A stretch of DNA of 46,410 nucleotides from NCBI RefSeq assembly GCF_014836445.1, contig NZ_JACSQV010000003.1, positions 108,729 through 155,138 on the forward strand, read 5' to 3'. A program made the translations under genes and the position numbers. Below are positions 23,305-32,901 of the stretch, in pieces (positions within the stretch are counted from its first letter, which is position 1; each line of letters begins with the position of its first letter). Under the pieces are notes generated by a model. That model saw nothing but the letters and a program-made list of their open reading frames with translations, searched no databases and had not been told where the DNA came from. Source of the DNA: Cellulomonas avistercoris. Its GTDB lineage: Bacteria; Actinomycetota; Actinomycetes; Actinomycetales; Cellulomonadaceae.

Positions 23305-26300
23305 TCAGCGCTCGAAGGCCGCCTCGATCAGCGCCTTCTGCTCGACGGCGTGCTTCTTGGCCGACCCGGCCGCGGGCGAGGCGGACTCGGGGCGGGAGAC
23401 CACCCGCACGTCGCGCCCGACGATCTGCGGCAGGTGCGTGGACATGAACGTCCACGGCCCCTGGTTGCGCGGCTCGTCCTGCACCCACACCAGCTCCGCG
23501 TCGCCGTACGGCGCGAGCGCCTCGGCGATCGCGTCTGGCTCCAGCGGGTAGAGCTGCTCGAACCGCACGATCGCGGTCTGCTGGTCACCCGAGGACACGC
23601 GCTGCGCCAGCAGGTCCCAGTAGACCTTGCCCGAGCAGAGCAGCACGCGAGAGACCTGGTCGGCCTTGGCCGCCGCGAGGTCGTCGCCGACCACGGTCCG
23701 GAACGTGCCCGTCGTGAAGTCCTGCACGTCCGACGTCGCCGCCTTGAGGCGCAGCATCGACTTGGGCGTGAACACCACGAGCGGGCGGCGCGGGCGCTGG
23801 TACGCCTGACGACGCAGCAGGTGGAAGTGCGACGCGGGCGACGACGGCTGCGCGATCGTCATGTTGTCCTCGGCCGCGAGCTGCAGGAACCGCTCGATCC
23901 GGGCCGACGAGTGGTCCGGTCCCTGGCCCTCGTAGCCGTGCGGCAGCAGCAGCACGACCGACGAGCGCTGCGCCCACTTCTGCTGGGCGGAGGAGATGAA
24001 CTCGTCGATGACGGTCTGCGCGCCGTTGACGAAGTCGCCGAACTGCGCCTCCCACAGCACCAGCGCGTCCGGGCGCTCCACCGAGTAGCCGTACTCGAAG
24101 CCGAGCGCGGCGTACTCCGACAGCGAGGAGTCGTAGACCCAGAACTTGGCCTGGTCGCCCGACAGGTACAGCAGCGGGGTCCACTCGGCGCCCGTCTCGC
24201 GGTCGTGCAGCACCGCGTGGCGCTGCACGAACGTGCCGCGACGCGAGTCCTGACCGGCCAGGCGCACCGGCGTGCCCTCGATGAGCAGCGAGCCGAACGC
24301 GAGGATCTCGCCGTAGCCCCAGTCGATGCCGCCGTCCCGGCTCATGCGCTCGCGCTTCTCCAGGAGCTGCGCGAGCTTCGGGTGGACCGTGAAGCCCTCG
24401 GGCGGGCTCACGTGCGCCTGCCCGATGCGCTGCAGCACGGAGGCGGGCACCGCGGTCTGCCAGCCGACCATGACGCCGGCGTCCTCCTGCTGGGACTCCG
24501 GGCGCTCGAGACCGGCGACGGTCTCGACGTCCGCCGGCGGCGGCGTCCAGCCGTCCTCGCGCGTCTCGCTGAACACCCGCTCGAGCTGCGACTGGTAGTC
24601 GCGCAGGGCCTGCTCGGCCTCCTCGATCGTGATGTCACCGCGCGCCACGAGGGTCTCGGTGTAGATCTTGCGCACCGAGCGCTTGGCCTCGATGAGGTTG
24701 TACATGAGCGGCTGGGTCATCGACGGGTCGTCGCCCTCGTTGTGCCCGCGGCGGCGGTAGCAGACCAGGTCGATGATGACGTCGCGGTCGAACTGCTCGC
24801 GGTACTCGAACGCGAGCTCGGCGACGCGCACCACGGCCTCGGGGTCGTCCCCGTTGACGTGGAAGATCGGGACCTGCAGGCCCTTCGCCACGTCGGTGGC
24901 GTACTGCGACGAGCGCGACGACGACGGGCCCGTGGTGAACCCGACCTGGTTGTTGACGATCACGTGGATCGTGCCGCCCGTGCGGTAGCCGCGCAGCTGT
25001 GACAGGTTCAGCGTCTCGAACACCACGCCCTGACCGGCGAACGCCGCGTCGCCGTGGATGAGGATCGGCAGCACCGAGAAGCCGTCACCACCGAGGTCGA
25101 TGAGGTCCTGCTTGGCGCGCACGATGCCCTCGAGGACCGGGTCGACGGCCTCGAGGTGCGACGGGTTGGCCGCGAGGTAGACGTCGGTCGTCGCACCGGA
25201 CTCCGCCGTGAACACGCCCTCCGTGCCCAGGTGGTACTTCACGTCCCCGGAGCCCTGGACCGACTTGGGGTCCTGGTTGCCCTCGAACTCGCTGAAGATC
25301 TGCCCGTAGGACTTGCCGGCGATGTTCGCCAGCACGTTGAGCCGCCCGCGGTGGGCCATGCCGATGCCGACCTCGTCGAGGCCGCCGTTGGCCGCGCGCG
25401 ACAGAATCGCGTCGAGCAGCGGGATGAGGGACTCGCCGCCCTCGAGCGAGAACCGCTTCTGGCCCACGAACTTGGTCTGCAGGAACGTCTCGAACGCCTC
25501 GGCGGCGTTGAGACGGCGCAGGATCCGCAGCTGGTCCTCACGCGGGGTGCGTGCGTAGCCGGCCTCCAGGCGCTCCTGCAGCCAACGACGCTGGCGGGGG
25601 TCCTGCAGGTGCATGTACTCGGCGCCCACGGTGCGGCAGTACGAGTCGCGCAGCAGGCCCAGGACGTCACGCAGCGTCGCACGCGACTTGCCGGTGAAGC
25701 CGCCGGTGGGGAACGTGCGGTCCAGGTCCCACAGCGTCAGGCCGTGGTTCTGCACGTCGAGGTCGGGGTGCTTGCGCTGGCGGTAGGCCAACGGGTCGGT
25801 CTCCGCCATGAGGTGCCCGCGCGAGCGGTACGCGTGGATGAGCTCGGCGATGCGCGCGGGCTTGATCGCCTCGGCGTCGGGGTCGTGGTTGGCGTCACGG
25901 ACCCAGCGCACGGGCTCGTAGGGCACGCGCAGCGCCGCGAAGACGCGGTCGTAGAAGCCGTCCTCGCCCAGCAGCTTGCGCGAGAGGATCCGCAGGAAGT
26001 CGCCCGACTGCGCGCCCTGGATGATGCGGTGGTCGTAGGTCGACGTGATCGTCAGGACCTTCGAGACGCCCATCCGGTTGAGCTGCTCGTCCGACGTCCC
26101 GGCGAACTCCGCGGGGTAGTCCATCGCGCCGACGCCGACGATCGTGCCCTGGCCCTGCATGAGGCGCGGCACCGAGTGGACCGTGCCGATGGTGCCCGGG
26201 TTCGTCAGCGAGATCGAGGTGCCGGCGAAGTCCTCGACCGTGAGCTTGTTGTTGCGCGCGCGGCGCACGACGTCCTCGTAGGCCGTCCAGAACTGCGCGA

Positions 26301-27087
26301 AGTCGAGCGTCTCGGCCTTCTTGATCGAGGGCACGAGCAGCTGGCGCGTGCCGTCGGGCTTGGCCAGGTCGATCGCGAGGCCCAGGTTGACGTGGGCGGG
26401 CGTCAGGACGCCCGGCTTGCCGTCGACGAGCGTGTACGACGCGTTCATCGCGGGCATCTCGCGCACGGCCTCGACCAGCGCGAAGCCGATGAGGTGCGTG
26501 AACGACACCTTGCCGCCGCGACCGCGCGAGAGGTGGTTGTTGACGACGATGCGGTTGTCGACCATGAGCTTGGCCGGCACGGCGCGCACCGACGTGGCGG
26601 TCGGGACCTCGAGCGACGACTCCATGTTCGTCACGACGCGGGCCGCCGGTCCGCGCAGCCGCTGCACGTCGTCGACGGGCTGGACGTCAGGCGTGTCGCT
26701 CCGGCGCGTCGCGACCTCGGCGTACGGCGCGGTGGCGGGCTGCGCCGTCGCGACCGGCGAGGGCGTCACCTCGACGGTGCGGGCGCCAGCTCGCTCGGCC
26801 GGCGCGGGCGTGGCCGGCCGCGCGGCGCCGTCGCCCGAGGGCGCGGCCGCAGCAGGGGGTGCGGGTGCCGCCGGCGGGGGCGGGGAGGGCGCGGGGTCGC
26901 CCGGCGGGGACGCGTCGCCGTTGGTCGCGGCCCCCGTCGTCTCGGGCTTGTAGCCCTCGAAGAAGTCCCACCATGCGGGGTCCACCGCGTTGCGGTCCTT
27001 CTGGTACTGCTCGTACAGCTCGTCGACCAGCCACTCGTTCGCACCGAAGTCGGCACGGGTGGAGTCTGACTGCGCGTTCTGCGTCAC
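23305..27087 (-). CDS. kgd: Multifunctional 2-oxoglutarate decarboxylase/dehydrogenase E1-E2 (KGD)
   Basis: A TCA-cycle enzyme of about 1260 residues, the fused actinobacterial form. An N-terminal [15 protein letters not shown] helix is followed by an Ala/Pro linker (about 50-130). An E2-type succinyltransferase domain (about 150-400) has the active-site DHRIIQG near residue 352. The ThDP-dependent E1 part follows, with [39 protein letters not shown] and [18 protein letters not shown], and a C-terminal transketolase-like region ([23 protein letters not shown]). There is no lipoyl domain, as in mycobacterial KGD. Start choice is uncertain: GTG 27087 fits the family N-terminus, while ATG 27132 is closer to a possible TAGTGT -10 (27153-27158). 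Confidence 0.93.
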   Translation of the reverse strand: MTQNAQSDSTRADFGANEWLVDELYEQYQKDRNAVDPAWWDFFEGYKPETTGAATNGDASPPGDPAPSPPPPAAPAPPAAAAPSGDGAARPATPAPAERAGARTVEVTPSPVATAQPATAPYAEVATRRSDTPDVQPVDDVQRLRGPAARVVTNMESSLEVPTATSVRAVPAKLMVDNRIVVNNHLSRGRGGKVSFTHLIGFALVEAVREMPAMNASYTLVDGKPGVLTPAHVNLGLAIDLAKPDGTRQLLVPSIKKAETLDFAQFWTAYEDVVRRARNNKLTVEDFAGTSISLTNPGTIGTVHSVPRLMQGQGTIVGVGAMDYPAEFAGTSDEQLNRMGVSKVLTITSTYDHRIIQGAQSGDFLRILSRKLLGEDGFYDRVFAALRVPYEPVRWVRDANHDPDAEAIKPARIAELIHAYRSRGHLMAETDPLAYRQRKHPDLDVQNHGLTLWDLDRTFPTGGFTGKSRATLRDVLGLLRDSYCRTVGAEYMHLQDPRQRRWLQERLEAGYARTPREDQLRILRRLNAAEAFETFLQTKFVGQKRFSLEGGESLIPLLDAILSRAANGGLDEVGIGMAHRGRLNVLANIAGKSYGQIFSEFEGNQDPKSVQGSGDVKYHLGTEGVFTAESGATTDVYLAANPSHLEAVDPVLEGIVRAKQDLIDLGGDGFSVLPILIHGDAAFAGQGVVFETLNLSQLRGYRTGGTIHVIVNNQVGFTTGPSSSRSSQYATDVAKGLQVPIFHVNGDDPEAVVRVAELAFEYREQFDRDVIIDLVCYRRRGHNEGDDPSMTQPLMYNLIEAKRSVRKIYTETLVARGDITIEEAEQALRDYQSQLERVFSETREDGWTPPPADVETVAGLERPESQQEDAGVMVGWQTAVPASVLQRIGQAHVSPPEGFTVHPKLAQLLEKRERMSRDGGIDWGYGEILAFGSLLIEGTPVRLAGQDSRRGTFVQRHAVLHDRETGAEWTPLLYLSGDQAKFWVYDSSLSEYAALGFEYGYSVERPDALVLWEAQFGDFVNGAQTVIDEFISSAQQKWAQRSSVVLLLPHGYEGQGPDHSSARIERFLQLAAEDNMTIAQPSSPASHFHLLRRQAYQRPRRPLVVFTPKSMLRLKAATSDVQDFTTGTFRTVVGDDLAAAKADQVSRVLLCSGKVYWDLLAQRVSSGDQQTAIVRFEQLYPLEPDAIAEALAPYGDAELVWVQDEPRNQGPWTFMSTHLPQIVGRDVRVVSRPESASPAAGSAKKHAVEQKALIEAAFER

Positions 27088-27275
27088 GCTGGGATCGCCC
27101 ACTTCCGGTGCGCGGTGCACGGACCGCGCCATCGCCAGTTCTGTTGACGACAACACTACGTGCTCGGCGGCGGCGACCGCCCCTCGCGGCGCTCCGGCGG
27201 ACGTGATCTGTGCAGCCTCTTCACCCCGCCGGCGGGCGGGGGTCAACGGCCCCTAAAGGCCGCCTGGGAGAGCGC

Positions 27276-28391
27276 TCAAGGACGGGTCCGCGGGAGCCCT
27301 CCGCGCCGGACCGGTCCGTCCGCCGGCAGCAGCACGCGCATCGTGCAGCCGGACGGCGAGTCGGCGACCGCGACCGAGCCGCCGTGCAGCTCGACGGCCC
27401 AGCGGACGATCGCGAGCCCCAGGCCGGTGCCGCCCGTCGAGCCCTGACCGGTCAGCGCGGGGGTGTTGCCGCGCACGAAGCGCTCGAACACGTGCGCGCG
27501 CTGGTCCCGCGCGATGCCCGGACCGCGGTCGACCACGTCGATCCGCACGTCGTGGCCGTCGCGGCGCGCGACCACGCGCACCTCCTCGTCCGGTGGGGAG
27601 TGGCGCGCGGCGTTCTGCAGGAGGTTCGCGACCACCTGGTGCAGGCGCTCGGGGTCGGCCGGGACCGTGAGGTCGGCCGGCTCGACGTCGACCGGGAAGC
27701 TCAGGTGCTTGTCCGCGCCCACGAGCGACGCCTCGTCGGCGGCCTGACGCAGCAGCTCGCCGACGTCGACCTCCTCGAGGCGCAGGTCCATCGCACCGGC
27801 CTCGACCCGCGACAGGTCGAGCAGCGACGACACGAGGCGCGAGAGCCGCTCGGTCTGCGCGAGCGCGACCTGGAGCGTGGCCGGGTCCGGCTCGCTGACG
27901 CCGTCGACCATGTTCTCGAGCACCGCCTGCAGCGCGGTGACGGGCGTGCGCAGCTCGTGCGACACGTTCGCGACGAGCTCGCGACGGAACGTGTCCAGCT
28001 GCTGCAGGTCGTCGGCCATGGTGTTGAACGCCTCGGCGAGCTGCCCGACCTCGTCACGGCTCGTCGAGCGCACGCGGCGGCTGTAGTCGCCGCCCGCCAT
28101 GGCGCGCGCCGCCTCCGTCATCTCCCGCAGGGGCGACGTCATGCCGCGCGCGAGGATCTGCGTGACCACGAGGGACAGCGCGATCGCCAGGGGCAGCGTG
28201 CGGCTCGGCCCCAGCGCCTGGCCGTAGCCCACCCAGATGACGAACGCGGCGAGCGTGACGGTCGCGGCGACCAGCACGCCCAGCTTGATCTTGATGCTGC
28301 GCAGCGGGTCGAGCGGGCGCACGTCCGGCAGGCGCCAGCGCTCGGAGTCGCCGCGGGCGTGCCGGGCGTGCGGCTCGGGCGCGGACGTCAC
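27276..28391 (-). CDS. Sensor histidine kinase
   Basis: About 371 residues. Two transmembrane helices (about 37-55 and 66-82) are joined by a loop of only some ten residues, so it probably senses within the membrane or through a partner. HAMP follows (PLREMTEAARAMAGGDYSRRV). The dimerisation/phosphoacceptor block has His near residue 145 (VANVSHELRTPVTALQ), and the ATPase domain has NLLQNAARHS, VVDRGPGIA and GGTGLGLAIVRWAVELHGG. GTG 28391 overlaps the response-regulator stop by four bases (GTGA), so the two are coupled and regulator-first. The signal is unknown. Confidence 0.9.
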   Translation of the reverse strand: MTSAPEPHARHARGDSERWRLPDVRPLDPLRSIKIKLGVLVAATVTLAAFVIWVGYGQALGPSRTLPLAIALSLVVTQILARGMTSPLREMTEAARAMAGGDYSRRVRSTSRDEVGQLAEAFNTMADDLQQLDTFRRELVANVSHELRTPVTALQAVLENMVDGVSEPDPATLQVALAQTERLSRLVSSLLDLSRVEAGAMDLRLEEVDVGELLRQAADEASLVGADKHLSFPVDVEPADLTVPADPERLHQVVANLLQNAARHSPPDEEVRVVARRDGHDVRIDVVDRGPGIARDQRAHVFERFVRGNTPALTGQGSTGGTGLGLAIVRWAVELHGGSVAVADSPSGCTMRVLLPADGPVRRGGLPRTRP

Positions 28392-29143
28392 GAGCTCCCG
28401 TCCGCGTCGTCGGCCGGGGCGTCGCCAGTCGGCTCGTAGGCGTAGCCGACCCCGTGCACCGTGCGGATCAGGTCGGGGCCGAGCTTGCGGCGCAGCGCCT
28501 TGATGTGCGAGTCGACCGTCCGGGTGCCGCTCGCGTCGACCCAGTCCCACACGTCGGCGAGCAGCCGCTCGCGCGTCAGGACGGTGCGGGGCGAGGACGC
28601 GAGGGTCAGCAGCAGGTCGAACTCGGTGGGCGTCAGGTGCACCTCGGTGCCCGCGCGCTGCACGCGTCGCTGCGCGCTGTCGATCGTCACGTCGCCCACC
28701 ACGAGCGGCGGGTCGGGCTGCTGCACGGTCGCCAGCTCGGCCGCGCGCGCGGCGCGCTCCGTGCGGCGCAGCAGCACCTTCGTGCGGGCGACCAGCTCGC
28801 GCATCGAGAAGGGCTTGGTCATGTAGTCGTCCGCGCCCACGCCGAGCCCGACGAGCATGTCGGTCTCGTCGTCGCGCGCGGTGAGCATGAGGACCGGCAC
28901 GGGCCGCTCGGCCTGGATCTGCCGGCAGACCTCGAGCCCGTCGATCCCCGGCAGCATGACGTCGAGCACGACGACGTCGGGCTGGAGCCGCGCCGCCGCG
29001 GCCACGCCGGCGTGGCCGTCGCCGACGGCCTCGACCGTCCAGCCCTCCGCGGTGAGACGGTGCACGATCGCCTGGGCGATCGCGGGCTCGTCCTCCACGA
29101 CGAGAACGGTGGTGACACCCGGACGCGACACGGTGGTGACCAT
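28388..29143 (-). CDS. OmpR/PhoB-family response regulator
   Basis: A 251-residue two-component regulator. The receiver domain (about 10-125) has the acidic pair ED at 17-18, phospho-accepting Asp61 (VVVLDVMLPGIDG), the Thr switch (LTARD) and the Lys switch (TKPFSMREL). The C-terminal winged helix (about 150-240) has VHLTPTEFDLLLTLASSPRTVLTRERLLADVWDW and RTVDSHIKALRRKLG, ending in the wing VHGVGYAYEP. ATG 29143 is the first plausible start before the receiver domain. No ribosome site is evident. It forms an operon with the kinase at 27276-28391. Confidence 0.92.
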   Translation of the reverse strand: MVTTVSRPGVTTVLVVEDEPAIAQAIVHRLTAEGWTVEAVGDGHAGVAAAARLQPDVVVLDVMLPGIDGLEVCRQIQAERPVPVLMLTARDDETDMLVGLGVGADDYMTKPFSMRELVARTKVLLRRTERAARAAELATVQQPDPPLVVGDVTIDSAQRRVQRAGTEVHLTPTEFDLLLTLASSPRTVLTRERLLADVWDWVDASGTRTVDSHIKALRRKLGPDLIRTVHGVGYAYEPTGDAPADDADGSS

Positions 29144-29226
29144 GGGGTCAGCGTGGCACACCGACCTGGCACGAGTCCCGGTGAGCACTCGGCAGGTCGG
29201 TGCGAGGTCCGTAGGATGTGCCCACC

Positions 29227-29403
29227 ATGAGCAGCTCAAGTCGCTGCCGGCATCGCGTCCCGTCCCGCTCCCGCCGCGCCTCCGGCGCGGGCGCCGGAGC
29301 AGGCTCGGTCCCCCCGGGGCGCGAGACCGCCGGCCCACCCTCGTCATCCTCCGCAGCGGCGGAGGGCCACCGCGCGCCCCGGACCCGGGTGGTCGTGTGC
29401 TGA
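29227..29403 (+). CDS. Possible leaderless leader ORF before the CNNM genes
   Basis: TAGGAT at 29212-29217 is followed nine bases later by an ATG opening a 58-codon frame (begins MSSSSRCRHRVPSRSRR). It runs to a TGA at 29401-29403, overlapping the GTG start of the next gene by seven bases. The product is Arg/Ser-rich, then Gly/Pro/Ala-rich, and resembles no family I know. The frame contains two mutually exclusive perfect hairpins (29275-29289 and 29281-29298). It may be a regulatory leader coupled to the downstream gene, or just a chance frame in an untranslated leader. Confidence 0.35.
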   Translation: MSSSSRCRHRVPSRSRRASGAGAGAGSVPPGRETAGPPSSSSAAAEGHRAPRTRVVVC

Positions 29404-30713
29404 CCGACTGGCTGCTCGTCGGGCTCGGCGTGCTCCTCACGGCGGGCACCGCGATCTTCGTCGCCGCCGAGTTCGCCCTCGTCACGCTCGACCCCGGCCT
29501 CGTGGAGCGCCGGACGGCCCCCGACGACGCCCGCGGCGCCTCGGTGCTGCAGGCACTGCGACGGCTGTCCACGCAGCTCTCGGGCGCGCAGGTCGGCATC
29601 ACGGTCACCACCGTGCTGCTCGGCTACACGACGCAGCCGGCCGTCGTCCGGCTGCTGGGCGTGCCGCTCGAGGCGACCGGCGCCGGCCGTGCCGTGGCAG
29701 GCGCGATCGCGGCCGTGCTCGCGCTCGTGCTGGTCAACGGTTTCTCGATGCTGTTCGGCGAGCTCGTCCCCAAGAACTTCGCGATCGCCCGTCCGCTGGG
29801 GACCGCGCGCGTCGTCGCGCCGCTGCAGCTCGGGTTCACCACCGCGCTGCGACCCGTCATCGCCGTCACCAACGGCACGGCCAACTCGCTGCTGCGGCGG
29901 GTGGGCGTCGAACCTCGCGAGGAGCTGTCGGGCGCCCGCTCACCCGCCGAGCTCGCGTCCCTCGTGCGCCGCTCGGCGGCCCAGGGCACGCTCGACCAGG
30001 CCACGGCCACCCTGCTGACCAACTCGATCGACTTCTCGACCCTCACGGCCGTCGACGTGATGACGGACCGCACGCGTCTGGTCGTCGTGCGCCGCGACGA
30101 CTCGGCCGCCGACGTCATGGCCCTGGCCCGCCAGACGGGCCACTCGCGCTTCCCGGTGATCGGCGACTCGGTCGACGACGTGGTCGGGCTCGTGCACCTG
30201 CGCAAGGTCATGGCCGTGCCCCACGACCGGCGCGCCGAGGTGCCCGCCGCCGCGCTCATGGTCGAGGCGCCCCGCGTGCCCGAGACCGTCGGGCTCGGCC
30301 CGCTCCTCGTCGACCTGCGCGCGCAGGGCCTGCAGATGGCGGTCGTCGTCGACGAGTACGGCGGCACGTCCGGTGCCGTGACGCTCGAGGACGTCGTGGA
30401 GGAGCTGGTGGGGGAGGTGGCCGACGAGCACGACCGCACGCGCGGCCAGCTGGCCCGCCAGGCGGACGGCTCGTGGGTGCTGCCCGGCGTCATCCGGCCC
30501 GACGAGCTGCACGAGGCGACCGCGCTGCGCGTCCCCGAGGACGGCCCCTGGGAGACCGTGGGCGGGCTCCTCATGGCCCGGCTCGGCCGGGTGCCCGTGG
30601 AGGGCGACGAGATCCTCGAGGGACGCGTCAGCCTGCGGGTCGAGCGCATGGACGGCCGTCGCGTCGAGCGTGTCCTCGTCCGCGAGCTGCAGGACGAGGG
30701 GGGTGAGGCGTGA
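29397..30713 (+). CDS. CNNM/CorC-type membrane protein with CBS pair
   Basis: About 438 residues of the hemolysin-C/CNNM family, linked to Mg2+/Co2+ or Na+-coupled divalent transport. The N-terminal DUF21 domain has about four helices (WLLVGLGVLLTAGTAIFVAAEFALV, GAQVGITVTTVLLGY, FSMLFGELVPKNFAIARP). The CBS pair has TAVDVMTDRTRLVVVRRDD and GHSRFPVIGDSVDDVVGLVHLRKVM. The C-terminal CorC_HlyC domain has VVDEYGGTSGAVTLEDVVEELVGEV and ETVGGLLMARLGRVP. The start at GTG 29397 immediately precedes the first helix. It overlaps the stop of the possible leader ORF, and its own stop overlaps the next paralogue (TGATG). Confidence 0.9.
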   Translation: MLTDWLLVGLGVLLTAGTAIFVAAEFALVTLDPGLVERRTAPDDARGASVLQALRRLSTQLSGAQVGITVTTVLLGYTTQPAVVRLLGVPLEATGAGRAVAGAIAAVLALVLVNGFSMLFGELVPKNFAIARPLGTARVVAPLQLGFTTALRPVIAVTNGTANSLLRRVGVEPREELSGARSPAELASLVRRSAAQGTLDQATATLLTNSIDFSTLTAVDVMTDRTRLVVVRRDDSAADVMALARQTGHSRFPVIGDSVDDVVGLVHLRKVMAVPHDRRAEVPAAALMVEAPRVPETVGLGPLLVDLRAQGLQMAVVVDEYGGTSGAVTLEDVVEELVGEVADEHDRTRGQLARQADGSWVLPGVIRPDELHEATALRVPEDGPWETVGGLLMARLGRVPVEGDEILEGRVSLRVERMDGRRVERVLVRELQDEGGEA

Positions 30714-31759
30714 TGGACAGCACCGTCGCGCTCGTCCTGGCCGTCGTCCTGCTCGCGGCCAACGCCTTCTTCGTCGGCGCCGAGTTCGCGATCATGTCCG
30801 CGCGGCGCTCGTCGGTCGAGCCGCTCGCCGAGGCGGGCGACCGCCGGGCCGTCACCGTGCTGTGGGCCATGGAGCACGTCTCGCTCATGCTCGCGGCGGC
30901 GCAGCTCGGGATCACCGTGTGCTCGACGAGCCTGGGCCTGGTCGCCGAGCCGGCGATCGCGCACCTCATCGAGACCCCGCTGCACGCGCTGGGCGTCCCC
31001 GACGCGTTCACGCACCCCATCGCCTTCGTGCTCGCGCTGCTCGTCGTCGTGTACCTGCACGTCGTGCTGGGCGAGATGGTGCCCAAGAACCTGGCCGTGT
31101 CGGGGCCCGACCGTGCCGTGCTGCTGTTCGGCCCGCCCCTCGTGTGGGTCGCGCGCGTCCTGCGGCCCGTGATCGTCGTGCTCAACTGGCTCGCGAACCA
31201 TGTGCTGCGGGCGTTCCGCGTCGAGCCGCAGGACGAGGTCGCCTCGGCGTTCACGGCGCAGGAGGTCCAGTCGATCGTCGAGCGCTCGCAGGCCGAGGGC
31301 CTGCTGGCCGACGAGCAGGGCCTGCTCGCGGGTGCCATCGAGTTCTCGGACCGGACGGCCGCCGAGGTCATGGTCCCGGTCGACGACCTCGTGACGGTCG
31401 ACGCGGCCAGCACGCCCGACGACATCGAGCACCTCGTCGGCCGGACCGGCTTCAGCCGGTTCGTCGTCCTCGACGGCGACGGCCGGCCGACCGGCTACCT
31501 GCACATCAAGGACGTCCTGTACGCGGACGACACGACGCGCACCCTGCCCGTCCCGTCGTGGCGCGTGCGCACGCTCGCCGTGGTGGGGCCGCAGGACGAG
31601 GTGGAGACCGCGCTGGAGGCCATGCAGCGCTCGGGGTCGCACCTCGCGCGGGTCGACGACGCGCAGGGACGTGCGACGGGGGTCGTCTTCCTCGAGGACA
31701 TCCTCGAGGAGCTCGTGGGCGAGGTCCGCGACGCGATGCAGCGGGGCCAGCTGCGGTGA
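30713..31759 (+). CDS. Second CNNM/CBS-domain membrane protein
   Basis: A 348-residue paralogue of the preceding gene. DUF21 begins STVALVLAVVLLAANAFFVGAEFAIMSARRSSVEPLAE and has VYLHVVLGEMVPKNLAVSGPD. The CBS pair follows (EVMVPVDDLVTVDAAST, GFSRFVVLDGDGRPTGYLHIKDVL). It stops after EDILEELVGEVRDAM and so lacks the CorC_HlyC domain seen in its partner. Translational coupling by a one-base overlap suggests the two form a heteromeric unit. GTG 30710 is an alternative start one codon earlier. Confidence 0.9.
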   Translation: MDSTVALVLAVVLLAANAFFVGAEFAIMSARRSSVEPLAEAGDRRAVTVLWAMEHVSLMLAAAQLGITVCSTSLGLVAEPAIAHLIETPLHALGVPDAFTHPIAFVLALLVVVYLHVVLGEMVPKNLAVSGPDRAVLLFGPPLVWVARVLRPVIVVLNWLANHVLRAFRVEPQDEVASAFTAQEVQSIVERSQAEGLLADEQGLLAGAIEFSDRTAAEVMVPVDDLVTVDAASTPDDIEHLVGRTGFSRFVVLDGDGRPTGYLHIKDVLYADDTTRTLPVPSWRVRTLAVVGPQDEVETALEAMQRSGSHLARVDDAQGRATGVVFLEDILEELVGEVRDAMQRGQLR

Positions 31760-31766
31760 GGTCAAG

Positions 31767-31785
31767 GGGGTGCAGGGCGCACCCC
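31767..31785 (+). terminator. Candidate terminator after the CNNM pair
   Basis: GGGGTGC and GCACCCC form a seven-bp stem over a five-base loop, starting seven bases after the CNNM stop. No T-run follows. Confidence 0.5.
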
Positions 31786-31908
31786 GAACGCTCCGCGGAC
31801 GCCCCGGGTTGTGGGCCGTCCGGTGGAGGATCGGTGAACGCGCGGCGTGTCGGACGGCGTGTCGCCCCGGGTGCCCGATTCGGGACGGGTCTGTGACGTG
31901 GCCGGGTC

Positions 31909-31938
31909 TTGGAGAGGGCACCCACATCCCGTTATGGT
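31909..31938 (+). promoter_or_regulatory. Promoter of the M15 peptidase gene
   Basis: TTGGAG (31909-31914) and TATGGT (31933-31938) are 18 bases apart. The leader of about 50 bases contains a small CATCGG/CCGATG hairpin (31949-31966) and a GGCGGAGG ribosome site before GTG 31996. Confidence 0.6.
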
Positions 31939-31995
31939 TCCGTGACCGCATCGGGGGGGACCGATGTCACGCGGGACGAGTGAGGCGGAGGTGTC

Positions 31996-32844
31996 GTGGG
32001 ATCCCACCGAGCGGAGCCGACGACACGCGCGCGCCGGGACCGGCAGCAGCGCACCGACGCGCCCCCGGTCCCCGTGGCCGCCGCCCCCGTCGTCGAGGGC
32101 CTGAGCGCCCCGGCCGCGGACGCACCGCGCCGCCGCTCCACCCGCGTGCTCGGACGCACCGGTGTGCTGGCCGCGCTCGTGGCCGTCACGGTCGTCGTCC
32201 CCATCTCGCAGGGCGTCGCGGACGGTGACATCGTCGTCGGCGAGCCCCAGGTCGACGCGAGCCTGCCCTCGACGGTCACGGCGCTGACCGCCATCCCGCT
32301 GTCCGACCTGCCGCCGACCCCGCTCGTCTCCGCCGACGGCGCCTCGCGCCTGCGCGCGCTCGCCGAGGTCTCGCGGGACGCCGAGCGGTCGGCCCTCCCG
32401 GGATGCGACGGCGGGGTGCGCGCCGCGGGCGCGAACGGCCTGCTCGCCACCAAGGACCTGTGCACGCTGTGGGACGGGCGCACGCAGATGCGCGCCGACG
32501 CGGCCGTCGCGCTCGCCGAGCTCAACGAGGCCCACGTCGCACGGTTCGGCACCGACATGTGCCTCACGTCGGGCTACCGGACGCTCGCGCAGCAGAAGGC
32601 CGTCAAGGCGGAGAAGGGCGGGATGGCCGCCACCCCGGGCAAGAGCAACCACGGCTGGGGCCTCGCGATGGACTTCTGCTCGATCCAGACCTCGGGTGCC
32701 CGCTGGACGTGGCTCAACGACAACGGCCCGACGTTCGGCTGGGAGCAGCCGAACTGGGCGGTCAAGGGCGGCTCCGGCCCCTTCGAGCCGTGGCACTGGG
32801 AGTACACCAAGGGCGTCAAGGCCGACGGCGAGTACTACGGCTGA
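31996..32844 (+). CDS. Membrane-anchored M15-family D-Ala-D-Ala carboxypeptidase
   Basis: A 282-residue cell-wall peptidase of the VanY/DacB type. A cytoplasmic basic N-terminus (about 1-48) is followed by one hydrophobic segment (VLGRTGVLAALVAVTVVVP, roughly 51-69). A linker leads to an extracellular M15 domain. SGYRTLAQQKAV, the zinc site SNHGWGLAMDF (His and Asp six residues apart) and the C-terminal EPWHWEY (catalytic Glu and third zinc ligand His) are all intact. Cysteines (PGCDGG, DLCTLW, DMCLTSG, MDFCS) could form disulfides. It should trim peptidoglycan stem peptides outside the cell. Confidence 0.87.
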   Translation: MGSHRAEPTTRARRDRQQRTDAPPVPVAAAPVVEGLSAPAADAPRRRSTRVLGRTGVLAALVAVTVVVPISQGVADGDIVVGEPQVDASLPSTVTALTAIPLSDLPPTPLVSADGASRLRALAEVSRDAERSALPGCDGGVRAAGANGLLATKDLCTLWDGRTQMRADAAVALAELNEAHVARFGTDMCLTSGYRTLAQQKAVKAEKGGMAATPGKSNHGWGLAMDFCSIQTSGARWTWLNDNGPTFGWEQPNWAVKGGSGPFEPWHWEYTKGVKADGEYYG

Positions 32845-32901
32845 CGGACCGGCGGGCCCGCCGCAGCGGACCCACCGGTCACCAGGTTCGACCCACCGCG
32901 C

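Noticed and set aside
29144..29396. A Mn2+ (yybP-ykoY) or Mg2+ riboswitch before the CNNM genes
   Set aside because: I could not find the conserved loop sequences of either class; only simple hairpins and a small ORF are visible.
31760..31995. A c-di-AMP (ydaO) riboswitch before the M15 peptidase
   Set aside because: Actinobacterial wall-hydrolase genes can carry one, but the conserved core bases are not recognisable and the mapped-looking promoter leaves only about 50 bases of leader.
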